The notes under the pieces were generated by a model. The model was given only the letters and a program-made list of their open reading frames with translations. It did no database searches and had not been told where the DNA came from. From positions 62,001-126,000 of the forward strand of contig NZ_LRDB01000001.1 of the NCBI RefSeq assembly GCF_001592935.1: 64,000 nucleotides of DNA. The letters run 5' to 3'. Of this stretch, positions 40,997 to 49,925 are shown piece after piece. Both the position numbers and the translations under genes were made by a program. The DNA comes from Roseivirga echinicomitans. GTDB lineage: Bacteria > Bacteroidota > Bacteroidia > Cytophagales > Cyclobacteriaceae. Position 1 is the first letter of the stretch. The number at the start of each line of letters is the position of its first letter.

Positions 40997-42090
40997 ATCA
41001 TCAGCAATCTCCACAAAGCACTCACCAAAACCAAAATTATAGCGCCAGGAGTCAGGTATTTCCAGCTTAAATTCATGAGCTGATCTAGCCTTAACCTAGG
41101 GTAAGTCCAACGGATCCAGATTTGCAAACCTACTGTAAGCAAAGCCTTCGATACCAACCAAAATGCACCCCATAAATGTCCCGCAACCGTGCCGGGTTCG
41201 CCACTGGTCCAATCGGCCAAGGCCACAGAACCAATATTAGGCAGAGGGGTGTTCCAACCACCCCAAAACAGAATTGCTCCTAAAAATGAAATCAAGAGCA
41301 TCATACCATACTCTGAAAGCATGATCATGGCCCACCTGAAGCCAGAATATTCTACATGAAAACCAGCGACCAATTCCGATTCTGCAATCGGAATATCGAA
41401 GGGAGCACGGTTGGCTTCCGCCAAAGAGGCAATGAAAAAGATAAGGTAGGCCAAGAAGAAAAATGGAATTCTAAAAATGTTCCAAGTCAGGAAACCGCCA
41501 ATATGAGTGGTTTCAATCCCTAAAGCCTTAATGCCGAAAAGGAAGTTCTGAGCATTCGGGTCGATGGCATTGATAAATATCCCTTGCTGATAAACGATCT
41601 CTTGCAAGTTGAGCGACTGAGAAACCATGATGACGCAAACCACAGACAGTCCCAACGGAATTTCATAAGAAATAATTTGAGCCACAGAACGCATGGCGCC
41701 CAGCAAAGCATATTTACTGTTGGAACCCCAGCCTGCCATCAAAATACCAATCACATCTAGCGAAACGATGGCCAATAGGTAGAAAATTCCAGTTTCAATT
41801 TGAGAACCGCCAAAATCCGAAGTGAGCGGAAGCACTGCAAAACCAGCAAATACCGAAGTAAAAATGATGAGGGGAGCTACTTTGAAGATCCTTTTATCGG
41901 CTGCTAAAGGAACAATATCTTCCTTTTGGAGCAATTTGAGCAAATCGGCTACGGTTTGGAGTAAACCATAAGGACCAGTTTCCATTGGCCCATACCTGTC
42001 CTGAATGAATGCAGAGATTTTTCTTTCCGCATACACCGCAAAAATGGTATAGATGAGCACAAAATTTAAAAAGAATAAAAATGCGTACAC
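40993..42090 (-). CDS. nuoH: NADH-quinone oxidoreductase subunit H
   Basis: NuoH forms most of the quinone chamber at the base of complex I. The 365 residues contain AVYAERKISAFIQDRYGPMETGPYG, in two overlapping conserved stretches, and the loop EANRAPFDIPIAESELVAGF. A GTG at 42090 is the only start that leaves the first helix intact, because the frame upstream meets a stop at once. It is the first gene of the HIJKLMN block. The nuoD gene that would precede it in a standard operon is 4.4 kb away. Confidence 0.94.
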   Translation of the reverse strand: MYAFLFFLNFVLIYTIFAVYAERKISAFIQDRYGPMETGPYGLLQTVADLLKLLQKEDIVPLAADKRIFKVAPLIIFTSVFAGFAVLPLTSDFGGSQIETGIFYLLAIVSLDVIGILMAGWGSNSKYALLGAMRSVAQIISYEIPLGLSVVCVIMVSQSLNLQEIVYQQGIFINAIDPNAQNFLFGIKALGIETTHIGGFLTWNIFRIPFFFLAYLIFFIASLAEANRAPFDIPIAESELVAGFHVEYSGFRWAMIMLSEYGMMLLISFLGAILFWGGWNTPLPNIGSVALADWTSGEPGTVAGHLWGAFWLVSKALLTVGLQIWIRWTYPRLRLDQLMNLSWKYLTPGAIILVLVSALWRLLMI

Positions 42091-42198
42091 GATCCGATTT
42101 TCCCTTGTTCACTGCAAAGAAAGTATATAATTCGTTAAGTCGTAAAGTAAAGTCTACAAGAGGTGTAGGATAAAGTTATAAAAGAGGAAGACCGCATT

Positions 42199-43188
42199 TT
42201 ATTTGCTAAAAACCGGCACTAAATAGAAGCAGTTAAACTTCTTCTTCCTATCAAGCGCTATCTCCTTCTTTACTAAAATCTGGTCATTGACAATTGCATC
42301 GTAAAAACCCTGTTGTGTACTTACCAAGGCCTTCTTGTTGGTCTTTAAGTCTATGTGGTAAATTGAAAATTGATCATCACCCATATCGCCTACTAGATAG
42401 GTCGTACCGGTGACCTTATCAACGGTTAGAAACCAACTATTGGCACCTTCAGTGGGGTAAAGCACCGTTCTCACCTTGCCAGCTTGGGGATTTAAGATAT
42501 AGCAAGTGCCAATCATAGGGATGTTAAAGTAGATTTCACCTTTATAAGAAGTCACTTCACCCAGAGCAAACGTAGGTTGATCTAAAAACGACTTCCACTG
42601 ATCTCCAACAACTTCTTCCTTACCCGAGTTGATCCACCGCTTTTCACCATCCTCGTCTAAATAATAGTATCTCGGAATATTTTTTTTCTCCCGTTTTTTT
42701 GTTCTGTCCTTAGCTTTTGTTTCGTAGCCTACTTCAAGTCCGTAAAAGTAACCCAAACGATTCTGATTAAAATTTGAAGTAGCAACAAGGTCATTGAAGG
42801 CTTCGATATTTGTTGTATTCGAAACTAGTGTGAATTGGTCATTCGCAACCTTGTAAGTAGCCGTTGCAAAGCTTGCCACCAAGGTGAAGGAATTATTTTC
42901 TCTAACATTTAAGGAGTTAAGGAAGCCACCTAAGACATACACAGTATCCACAATTAAATGTGATTTATTTAACAGCAAAAGCAATTCTGAAGAAGGCCCA
43001 CTCTTGGACCTATCCTTCACATTTGCCACAAAGTAGTCCTCACTTAATGGCCAAATAAACTCGATATCAACACTCTCATTACAATAGAATAAATTCTTGT
43101 CATCGAAATCGTCTTGTGCAATTAAGTTGTTTGTAGCTAGTAGCAAGCCTAACAGCATCAAGGTATATTTACTTTTTAACCAACTCAT
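42199..43188 (-). CDS. Hypothetical exported protein, possible beta-propeller
   Basis: The protein has about 329 residues from the ATG at 43188 (MSWLKSKYTLMLLGLLLATNNLIAQ), with a clear signal peptide. The mature part shows repeated beta-strand and turn segments (STQQGFYDAIVNDQ, TYLVGDMGDDQFSIYHIDL, GEIYFNIPMIGTCYILNP) that suggest a propeller. I do not recognise a named family. It overlaps the stop of the next gene upstream by 20 nt, so the two are co-translated. Both lie in the interval between the two complex I blocks. Confidence 0.6.
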   Translation of the reverse strand: MSWLKSKYTLMLLGLLLATNNLIAQDDFDDKNLFYCNESVDIEFIWPLSEDYFVANVKDRSKSGPSSELLLLLNKSHLIVDTVYVLGGFLNSLNVRENNSFTLVASFATATYKVANDQFTLVSNTTNIEAFNDLVATSNFNQNRLGYFYGLEVGYETKAKDRTKKREKKNIPRYYYLDEDGEKRWINSGKEEVVGDQWKSFLDQPTFALGEVTSYKGEIYFNIPMIGTCYILNPQAGKVRTVLYPTEGANSWFLTVDKVTGTTYLVGDMGDDQFSIYHIDLKTNKKALVSTQQGFYDAIVNDQILVKKEIALDRKKKFNCFYLVPVFSK

Positions 43189-44347
43189 AGTAATAATTGT
43201 ATTTAAAGTAATCGTCTCCATTACCCGTATCGCACTTGCCAGGAAGAAGATAGCCAGAAGAAACCGCCAAGGCTTTACTCCACATGTCTTTATTTCCTAA
43301 CTCAATCTCATTGATCAAATTTAGATCAGCATTGAAAACCAATAGTGAATATTCATTTTTGCAACTCGACACTTTTGCATCTTCACTGGGTTCATGAAAA
43401 ACCAACCTAGTAAATAAGTTTAAATCCTTATGAAAATTGACTTGACCATAATATGGACTGCTAATCTGAAAATTAATTTGCTCTTGTAACCCTACAGTTT
43501 TCCTCAACGGGTCAGGTAATCTCTTGATATTGGAACTACTTACACAGGATGAGTTAACCAGCTCGCTGGTGTTTAAATCATACTTATAAACCTGATGATC
43601 TAAAGGATAAGAAGCGTAGACGTATTCGCCCTCCACAGCTAAATATGGAAATGTGTATTTATCTGGAACTTCAAAATCACCCTGGGTCATAAAATTTTTT
43701 CTTTCACCAAAATTGGAAATCACGGTGTTTGAGGTTGGATCATATTCTACAATGAGCTTAATCTTTGTTTGATCTGGGTAGTACCAAAAATCGAATGGGT
43801 CATTCACAAAAACCATTCGACTCCCATTATTTCTAATTAATATATTGCCTTGTTGCCTATTGTTATGCAAACCAAAAGGAGACCCTTCCATCATCCAGTC
43901 TAATTTTAGATTGCTCATATCAATATTCTCTCTAATAATTCCAGCACTATCGAATCTAATCAGCTTGGAGCGCACTGGCATTTGAAAATAAATAGAGTCG
44001 AAGCTTTTAAAGGTTGGCAGCCCCACTGTCACATCTATTGTCTGTAATGAGTCATGGCGAAGAATAGCTCCGTTTTTCATATCGTAGATTGTAAAGCTCA
44101 GGCTGCTTTCTGATGTTTCACAGATATACCAATTATCATCCTTTTCCAATACTGAATAAAGGGCACGTTGCTTAAAGTGCTTGGGTAAAATTTCTATTTT
44201 TTCTAGCTGTGTTCTTTTCACCCCTACAGTAAAACCGAGATCAACCTCCATGTTTTCACAGGATTCCAAATAGCTATTTCTTCCCCCATCTGAGCAGCCT
44301 GTAAAGATCAAAATAGTAAACAACAGATATAAGGGAATATTCTTCAT
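43169..44347 (-). CDS. Hypothetical lipoprotein, possible beta-propeller (DUF4221-like)
   Basis: The protein has 392 residues from the ATG at 44347, where MKNIPLYLLFTILIFTGCSD gives a clear lipobox (FTGC). The frame upstream only adds an unlikely leader. The mature part is beta-rich, with LIVEYDPTSNTVISNFGERK and YKYDLNTSELVNSSC. It is similar in style to Bacteroidota 6-bladed propeller or DUF4221 lipoproteins, but I cannot be certain. It is the upstream partner of the gene at 42199-43188, overlapping it by 20 nt. Confidence 0.62.
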   Translation of the reverse strand: MKNIPLYLLFTILIFTGCSDGGRNSYLESCENMEVDLGFTVGVKRTQLEKIEILPKHFKQRALYSVLEKDDNWYICETSESSLSFTIYDMKNGAILRHDSLQTIDVTVGLPTFKSFDSIYFQMPVRSKLIRFDSAGIIRENIDMSNLKLDWMMEGSPFGLHNNRQQGNILIRNNGSRMVFVNDPFDFWYYPDQTKIKLIVEYDPTSNTVISNFGERKNFMTQGDFEVPDKYTFPYLAVEGEYVYASYPLDHQVYKYDLNTSELVNSSCVSSSNIKRLPDPLRKTVGLQEQINFQISSPYYGQVNFHKDLNLFTRLVFHEPSEDAKVSSCKNEYSLLVFNADLNLINEIELGNKDMWSKALAVSSGYLLPGKCDTGNGDDYFKYNYYYELVKK

Positions 44348-44549
44348 AGGGATTGTAATGCTATGCATGAAACCAAGCTTTGACAATAGAGCCATGACTA
44401 TGACTGACCTAAAAGTGTCATTTCAATTTAAATATAAACCTAGAAAATAATTATAATCTTAATTATACATTAAATTATATTAATGTAGAGATTAAAATAA
44501 TGGAAGAGGGATAAGAAGTATTTTTGAAAAAAATATGAAGTAGACCTAC

Positions 44550-45359
44550 TTACTCCCACAAAACGTGTTTCTCTAATTTAATTTCTTCTTGGAAAAAGAG
44601 TTCGGCAGCGGCCTGAAAAGAAGGGGTAAAGTCAGAAACCAAGAACCTGTTCTTTCCTGAGCGCTCATTGGCAAGTAAGTCACTTTCCTGAAGCATATTT
44701 TGCAATGCCTGAGCTACTATGGTGGAAGAATCAATCACTTCGATTTTATCCTTAAAAAATGCCGACACCTGCTTTTTGATCAAAGGGTAATGTGTACAGC
44801 CTAAAATCAATGCTTCAATCCCTTCAAGCTCTTCTCTTCCTAAGTACTGATTGATGATTTGCTCTGAAATATCATTTTTGTAAAAGCCCTCTTCAATCAT
44901 GGGTACCAAAAGCGGTGTTGCTAAAGCCCCAAAGTTAATTTCTGGGTTTTCACTCTTTAGCTTTAGTTCATAAACGCCAGAACCCACGGTTTGCTTGGTG
45001 CCTATCAAACCAATGTTAGCATCATCACTATATTTCTCAGCCACATAAGCCACCACAGGGTCGATAACATTGAGCACTTGAGCCTTGCTGCCCACGTAAG
45101 CTTTAACGAGCTCGTAAGCAGCCGCAGAAGCCGAATTACAGGCAATCAAAATCACCTTACATCCTTGCTGCAATAATACATCGCAAATCTTGACAGAATA
45201 AGCCTGAATGGTAGCCGCAGATTTATCACCATAAGGTAAATGAGCACTGTCGCCAAAATAGATGAGTTGCTCATTCGGAAGAAGGTTTTTTACGGCATGT
45301 GCCACAGTAAGCCCGCCCATTCCGCTGTCAAAAATTCCTATGGGTTGATTTTTGGTCAT
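44550..45359 (-). CDS. murI: Glutamate racemase
   Basis: MurI makes D-glutamate for peptidoglycan from L-glutamate without a cofactor. The 269 residues contain IFDSGMGGLTVAHAV at the N-terminus, the first catalytic Cys in LIACNSASAAAYE and the second in ALILGCTHYPLIKKQ. Length and order match the family. The gene lies in the interval between nuoD and nuoH on the same strand as the complex I genes. No operon partner is evident. Confidence 0.96.
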   Translation of the reverse strand: MTKNQPIGIFDSGMGGLTVAHAVKNLLPNEQLIYFGDSAHLPYGDKSAATIQAYSVKICDVLLQQGCKVILIACNSASAAAYELVKAYVGSKAQVLNVIDPVVAYVAEKYSDDANIGLIGTKQTVGSGVYELKLKSENPEINFGALATPLLVPMIEEGFYKNDISEQIINQYLGREELEGIEALILGCTHYPLIKKQVSAFFKDKIEVIDSSTIVAQALQNMLQESDLLANERSGKNRFLVSDFTPSFQAAAELFFQEEIKLEKHVLWE

Positions 45360-45571
45360 GTATAACTGCTAAGGTATTTGTTTCGAATAAAAACTTAACG
45401 CAGCCCCGCCAAATTATTATTGACTTTCTGAAGGAAGGGAATCCGCGCATTTATTTTTTTACCTGCCGTTAAATAATGTGAAAGGCGAGTAGACTGCCGT
45501 TTGACCTTACTATCTTCGTGGATGCTAAATCACGGAAAAAACGCGAGTCCAAAGCAGAAAAGTAGAGGCAT

Positions 45572-45602
45572 AAAAAAAGTCTCAACTTTCGCTGAGACTT
45601 TT
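45572..45602 (-). terminator. Intrinsic terminator after tRNA-Lys
   Basis: On the minus strand AAAAGTCTCA pairs with TGAGACTTTT around GCGAAAGT, followed by a long T-run, right after the tRNA gene. Confidence 0.85.
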
Positions 45603-45607
45603 AGAAG

Positions 45608-45680
45608 TGATCTGGCTGGGGCTCGAACCCAGGACCCTCTCCTTAAAAGGGAGATGCTCTACCAACTGAGCTACCAAATC
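45608..45680 (-). tRNA. tRNA-Lys (anticodon TTT)
   Basis: The 73 bases on the minus strand fold as a cloverleaf. The acceptor GATTTGG pairs with CCAGATC (one G-U), the anticodon loop is CTTTTAA with TTT, and the T arm has GGTTCGAGCC. The discriminator is A and CCA is not encoded. It sits about 70 nt from the divergent SH3-domain gene. Confidence 0.97.
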
Positions 45681-45727
45681 AAAATGTTTTCTTGTTGAAT
45701 TAAGGGCGTTTTCCTTAATTGCGACTG

Positions 45728-45758
45728 CAAAGGTAAGAGGTAAATAATTAAATGCAAG
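45728..45758 (-). promoter_or_regulatory. Promoter of tRNA-Lys
   Basis: On the minus strand CTTG (45755-45758), exactly 19 nt, then TACCTTTG (45728-45735). The -33 element lies inside the first codons of the divergent gene at 45752. The same two boxes and spacing occur at the riboswitch promoter (1708-1738). Confidence 0.6.
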
Positions 45759-46489
45759 CACGAAATTTTAAAATTCTCACATTCGTTTTATTGACACTTT
45801 TTTGTCTTCAAGAAAACGCTAATTCTCAAGGAGTTACAAACGACTTAAAAATTGCAGATTCTTTATTCCAAAAGAAACTATATACGCAATCACTCACGCT
45901 CTACGAAAAAATAGCGCGTGAAGAGAAGGTTGCATCGCCAGCAATGCTCCTAAAAATGGCATTTGTGTACGAAAGTTTGGAGGATTTAGGAAATGCACTT
46001 TACACTTTGAACAACTATTACAAACTCACTTCGGATAAAAAAGTGCTCGTCAAAATGAATGAAATGGCGCAGCAAAATAATCTGGAGGGTTACTCTACCA
46101 GTGACTTCAATCTATTCTTAAAATTCTTTGATGAAAACCGAAATTACTTTGCGTTGGTATGTCTTGCATTGAGTGTTCTTATTCTAAGTATGATTTTAAA
46201 ACGGAAGAAAAAGCTAGAAGAGAAATCGGCCGGATTGACCATTGGCTTGGTATTTTCACTTCTACTCACTACCTATTTAATCAATTTTTCGCAATTGGCT
46301 ACCAAAGGAATTATTACTTCGGCCAATGCTTATTTAATGAGCGGCCCTTCCGCTGGAGCCGATTTAATCGAAATTACTGGTGAAGGCCATAAAGTAGAAA
46401 TTGTGGGTCAAAAGGACATTTGGGTAGAAATCAAATGGAAAAACAGCCGAGCATATATCAGGGAAAACAACCTTAAAGAATTGCCTTAG
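45752..46489 (+). CDS. BatE-like exported protein with TPR-type and SH3b domains
   Basis: This 245-residue protein has a signal peptide (FVLLTLFCLQENANSQ). A TPR-like helical part follows (ADSLFQKKLYTQSLTLYEKI, MLLKMAFVYESLEDLGNALYTL), then two membrane helices around residues 132-185. A bacterial SH3 domain closes the protein (residues about 195-245, SGPSAGADLIEITGEGHKVEIV, WVEIKW). The order TPR-two helices-SH3b resembles BatE proteins of Bacteroidota, but no batABCD genes are nearby. It is the only plus-strand gene between the two nuo blocks. Confidence 0.75.
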   Translation: MQARNFKILTFVLLTLFCLQENANSQGVTNDLKIADSLFQKKLYTQSLTLYEKIAREEKVASPAMLLKMAFVYESLEDLGNALYTLNNYYKLTSDKKVLVKMNEMAQQNNLEGYSTSDFNLFLKFFDENRNYFALVCLALSVLILSMILKRKKKLEEKSAGLTIGLVFSLLLTTYLINFSQLATKGIITSANAYLMSGPSAGADLIEITGEGHKVEIVGQKDIWVEIKWKNSRAYIRENNLKELP

Positions 46490-46544
46490 GGGAATAAGGC
46501 ATCCTTGCAAATTTAAAACTGCACTTTAAATTTGCAAGGATCGT

Positions 46545-47762
46545 CTAGCGATCCACTTCGCCCAAAACAATATCAATAGAGCCAATAACAGCCACCAAAT
46601 CTGATATTAAACCACCTTTTGCCAGTTCGTTAATAATAGAGAGATTCACGAAACTTGCTCCCCGTGCTTTGCAACGGAACGGCACGTCAGATCTTCCATC
46701 GGCACGGAAGAAGAAGCCAGTTTCACCTTTTGGATTTTCGGCTCGAATGTAGAAATCTTGTGCTTTTGGTCTGATTTTCTTTGGTGCTAATGCTCGCGGA
46801 TCGAAGTCACGGGTCCTCTTGTGCTCAGTGATCAGTTTTTCTAAGCATTGCTCAATAATCTTTATCGACTCGTAGCACTCTTGCACACGCACCCAAGTTC
46901 TGTCCCAGCAATCGCCTAAGGTTCCTGCTTCGCCCTTGCCCACTGGTATATCAAAATCTATTTCTGGATAAACTGAATAGCCATCCACTTTCCTTAGGTC
47001 ATACTTCAAACCAGAACCACGCAGCATCGGGCCAGTGATGCCATAGTTAATCGCTAAATCGACAGGTAAAACACCCACATTGGCAGTTCGGTCAATGAAT
47101 ATTTTATTATCAATAACTACTCTTTCTAGCTCCCTAATTTTAGGTTTTAAGTAGGTAGTAAACTCAAGGCATCTTTCTTCGAAACCTACGGGCAAATCGT
47201 AAAACAAGCCACCCACCCAAATGTAATTGTAAAGCATTCGTGCACCAGAAGCCCATTCTAACAAACGAACAATGTGCTCTCTGTCTCGGGTCATCCAGAA
47301 AAATGCGGTAACCGCACCAATGTCCATTCCGTAGGAACCGAGTGCAATAAAATGTGAAGCCAATCGATTCAATTCCGCTACCAAAACACGGATATACTCT
47401 ACCCGCTTTGGAATAATTTTATCGATACCCAACATCCGCTCCACGCCCATGGCGTAAGCGTGTTCGGTATTCATAGCGGCCAAATAATCCATTCGATCTA
47501 CAAAAGGAATGATCTGATTATAAGGTAGTTTCTCCGCGTGTTTTTCGAAGCAGCGGTGCAAATAACCTAAGTGCGGAACCACTTCAATTACTTCTTCGCC
47601 TTTGGCCAAAACCTCTAAACGAAGTACCCCATGGGTAGAGGGGTGTTGCGGACCAATATTGACAATCATCTCCTCTCTTTTCAAATCTTCAGACTTGAAT
47701 TTTTGAGGAGCCGACTTGCGCAAATTCTCCTTATCGAAGATATATTGTACCTGATTCGCCAC
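46545..47762 (-). CDS. nuoD: NADH-quinone oxidoreductase subunit D
   Basis: NuoD is the 49-kDa-type subunit that forms one side of the quinone-binding site in complex I. The 405 residues carry [17 protein letters not shown] near residue 33 (the His/Tyr quinone region), a central block with GVERMLGID, and the C-terminal [18 protein letters not shown] ending. It is last in the nuoABCD block, with the nuoC stop directly before its ATG. The expected nuoE does not follow. Confidence 0.97.
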   Translation of the reverse strand: MANQVQYIFDKENLRKSAPQKFKSEDLKREEMIVNIGPQHPSTHGVLRLEVLAKGEEVIEVVPHLGYLHRCFEKHAEKLPYNQIIPFVDRMDYLAAMNTEHAYAMGVERMLGIDKIIPKRVEYIRVLVAELNRLASHFIALGSYGMDIGAVTAFFWMTRDREHIVRLLEWASGARMLYNYIWVGGLFYDLPVGFEERCLEFTTYLKPKIRELERVVIDNKIFIDRTANVGVLPVDLAINYGITGPMLRGSGLKYDLRKVDGYSVYPEIDFDIPVGKGEAGTLGDCWDRTWVRVQECYESIKIIEQCLEKLITEHKRTRDFDPRALAPKKIRPKAQDFYIRAENPKGETGFFFRADGRSDVPFRCKARGASFVNLSIINELAKGGLISDLVAVIGSIDIVLGEVDR

Positions 47763-48248
47763 TTAATATTCTACTTTAATTCCGCGATAGTATTCTTGTT
47801 CTTGGTAGTCTTTTCTGAGAGGGAAACCGTCCCAATCGGCTGGCATTAAAATCCTTCGTAAATCGGGATGATTGTTGAAGTGAATGCCGTACAGATCGTA
47901 GACTTCACGTTCTTGCCAATCGGCAGTTCTCCATAAACCACAAAGCGAGTCGATAACTGGTTTTTCCCTTGACAATTCCACCTTCACCATCAAATGATGA
48001 TTGAAAGGAATGGAGTATAGGTTGTAAATCATCTCCATTGTATTCGCTTCTGGACCGTTGTCTAGGCCAGTAATACAGGAAAGAGAATCGATATAGAGTT
48101 GGTCATCTTTCTGAAGGAAATCCATGATCTCCACCAAATTTTCAGCCTTGACAATAATGGCCTTTGGCGAAGCATTTTCGTCTGTCGAAAGAATAAATTC
48201 TTCTCCCAAACTGGTTTTAATATGGGCTACGATTTGCTCGAAATTCAT
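47763..48248 (-). CDS. nuoC: NADH-quinone oxidoreductase subunit C
   Basis: NuoC is the 30-kDa-type peripheral-arm subunit. The 161 residues include [47 protein letters not shown], read here as consecutive family blocks beginning WREREVYDL-like and ending in GFPLRKDY. It is a separate gene, not fused to nuoD as in E. coli. It overlaps nuoB by 4 nt. Confidence 0.96.
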   Translation of the reverse strand: MNFEQIVAHIKTSLGEEFILSTDENASPKAIIVKAENLVEIMDFLQKDDQLYIDSLSCITGLDNGPEANTMEMIYNLYSIPFNHHLMVKVELSREKPVIDSLCGLWRTADWQEREVYDLYGIHFNNHPDLRRILMPADWDGFPLRKDYQEQEYYRGIKVEY

Positions 48249-48772
48249 GCTACTTTGGCTTTCTTTTCCAACAACTTTTCAATGGACTTTGGCGCCACAA
48301 TGGTTTCTTGTCTTATTTTTTCTTGAAGCTTCAGCAAACCACCAATCAAAGCTTCTGGCCTTGGTGGGCAACCCGGCACGTAAACGTCTACAGGAATTAT
48401 TCTATCCACCCCTTTTACCACATGGTAGCCATGCTCCCAATAAGGGCCTCCACAATTAGAACATGAGCCCATGGATACAACATAACGTGGTTCAGCCATT
48501 TGCTCATAAAGTCTTCTTACACGGTCGGCCATTTTAAAAGTTACCGTACCCGCTACAATCATTACATCCGCTTGGCGCGGACTGGCGAAAGGCACTATAC
48601 CGAATCGATCTAAATCATAGGGGGTGGATTGAGCACCCATAAATTCAATGGCGCAACAGGCCGTTCCGAAGGCCATAGGCCACATGGAAGACAGTCTCGC
48701 CCAGTTGATGAGGTCATCTAACTTGGAAATAACAATACCGCTCTTCTGTACATTTCGATCTAAAAGCCCCAT
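48245..48772 (-). CDS. nuoB: NADH-quinone oxidoreductase subunit B
   Basis: NuoB holds cluster N2, the last Fe-S centre before quinone. The four cysteine ligands are in [15 protein letters not shown] (tandem Cys), [14 protein letters not shown] and [12 protein letters not shown]. The 175 residues match the family. The start overlaps the nuoA stop by 1 nt and the stop overlaps nuoC by 4 nt. Confidence 0.97.
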   Translation of the reverse strand: MGLLDRNVQKSGIVISKLDDLINWARLSSMWPMAFGTACCAIEFMGAQSTPYDLDRFGIVPFASPRQADVMIVAGTVTFKMADRVRRLYEQMAEPRYVVSMGSCSNCGGPYWEHGYHVVKGVDRIIPVDVYVPGCPPRPEALIGGLLKLQEKIRQETIVAPKSIEKLLEKKAKVA

Positions 48773-49239
48773 TAGTCTTTATACTTTTGATATGCTTCTG
48801 TAGGGATTGGCGATTTGAAATCGGAAACTCGATTGACAGGTTTTACCCAATCTAAATAACATTTTCGCCAAGCATAAGCCAAGCCCAAGGCCAATATAAA
48901 GATGAAAATGAACATCTCTGTAATCGCAAACCAAGCCCAGGCATAATCAGTACCTTGAATCAATTCCTTGTCTCCAAAAATAACTGCCCAGGGAAATAAG
49001 TAGATGATTTCGACTTCGAAAAGCAAGAAGATTATGGCGACAATATAAAACTTGATGTTGAACTGTCCCCAAGCATTACCGATGGTTTCTTCCCCTGACT
49101 CGTAGGTTGTCAGTTTTTCGTAATTAGGTTTTTTAGGGCGAATAATGCTGGCCGCAATAAGCCCCACCGACACGAAGGTGATGGCGCCTAAAATAAAAAT
49201 CAATACCGTTCCAAATTCTGTAAGGTTAGGCTCTATCAT
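48772..49239 (-). CDS. nuoA: NADH-quinone oxidoreductase subunit A
   Basis: NuoA is a three-helix membrane subunit of complex I next to NuoH. The 155 residues include [41 protein letters not shown], which is the family signature across helices 1-2 (read in two blocks). The C-terminus is extended by about 20 residues ([15 protein letters not shown]). It begins 6 nt after the LON-domain gene. Confidence 0.96.
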   Translation of the reverse strand: MIEPNLTEFGTVLIFILGAITFVSVGLIAASIIRPKKPNYEKLTTYESGEETIGNAWGQFNIKFYIVAIIFLLFEVEIIYLFPWAVIFGDKELIQGTDYAWAWFAITEMFIFIFILALGLAYAWRKCYLDWVKPVNRVSDFKSPIPTEAYQKYKD

Positions 49240-49245
49240 TCTAAT

Positions 49246-49875
49246 TTAAAACTTCAATGGGTCGATATGCTGGAAATGTCCATTCAATTGAATCCGTTCC
49301 TTGGCACGCTCCATCTCTTTCACAAAAGGAATGGCACGTTCCATATGACTGATCAAAAATTCGTATCGCTGCGACTGGTTTTCCATTTGCAACATATCGT
49401 ATTCTTGCGCTAAAGATAAGCCCAATTTATGAGCTAGTTGATATTCTTCGGTCAAATCCGCAACATTGAGTTTGTGGTCCATCCTGAGAATCTCAACCAA
49501 TTGGGCGGCCAACTCCTTTAAACGAGACCATTGCGCAGCTTCACCATTTTTATTATTCTCAATAAAAGTAACCTTACCTCCAGCGTAGAGCTTTCCCGCA
49601 ACCATTTCTTGGAAAGTCACCAATTCAAAAACTCTTGTGCAACGAGCAACAATGTCCATTTCTCCGTTGGGGTAAGCTTTCACTACTTTCTCCACTATCA
49701 TCTCGGAGCCAAACTCCATAATCCCTGTATCGAACACAGGAACCCCAAAGCTTTTACCTTCGGCTACACATTCGCTCACCAGCTGTTTATAGCGAGGTTC
49801 GAAAACATGAAGATTGAGTTTTTCGTCAGGAAAAACGACAAGTTTTAAAGGAAAAAAAGGGAGGAATTCTTCCAT
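49246..49875 (-). CDS. LON-substrate-binding-domain protein
   Basis: The protein is 209 residues from the ATG at 49875 (MEEFLPFFPLKLVVFP), the family-typical start; ATGs further upstream begin close to the icd terminator. The domain matches the N-terminal part of Lon protease: FPLKLVVFPDEKLNLHVFEPRYKQLV, then GIMEFGSEMIVEKVV. There is no AAA+ or protease part, as in many stand-alone Bacteroidota proteins. It lies 6 nt before nuoA on the same strand and is probably the first gene of the nuoABCD mRNA. Whether it affects complex I assembly is unknown. Confidence 0.85.
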   Translation of the reverse strand: MEEFLPFFPLKLVVFPDEKLNLHVFEPRYKQLVSECVAEGKSFGVPVFDTGIMEFGSEMIVEKVVKAYPNGEMDIVARCTRVFELVTFQEMVAGKLYAGGKVTFIENNKNGEAAQWSRLKELAAQLVEILRMDHKLNVADLTEEYQLAHKLGLSLAQEYDMLQMENQSQRYEFLISHMERAIPFVKEMERAKERIQLNGHFQHIDPLKF

Positions 49876-49901
49876 TGCTAAATTGGTTGGCATGAAAAAC
49901 A

Positions 49902-49925
49902 AAAGCCCCTTTCGGGGCTTATTGT
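49902..49925 (-). terminator. Intrinsic terminator after icd
   Basis: AAGCCCC and GGGGCTT form a strong stem around a 3-4 nt loop. On the minus strand it is followed by TTTTGTTTTT. Confidence 0.85.

Noticed and set aside
45501-45698. A plus-strand frame across the tRNA-Lys region
   Set aside because: It runs antisense through the tRNA and its terminator, which explain the sequence better.
42091-46544. The interval between nuoD and nuoH as a mobile island
   Set aside because: No integrase, transposase, terminal repeats or composition shift was seen; it contains ordinary genes such as murI. Only the gene-order break itself is reported.
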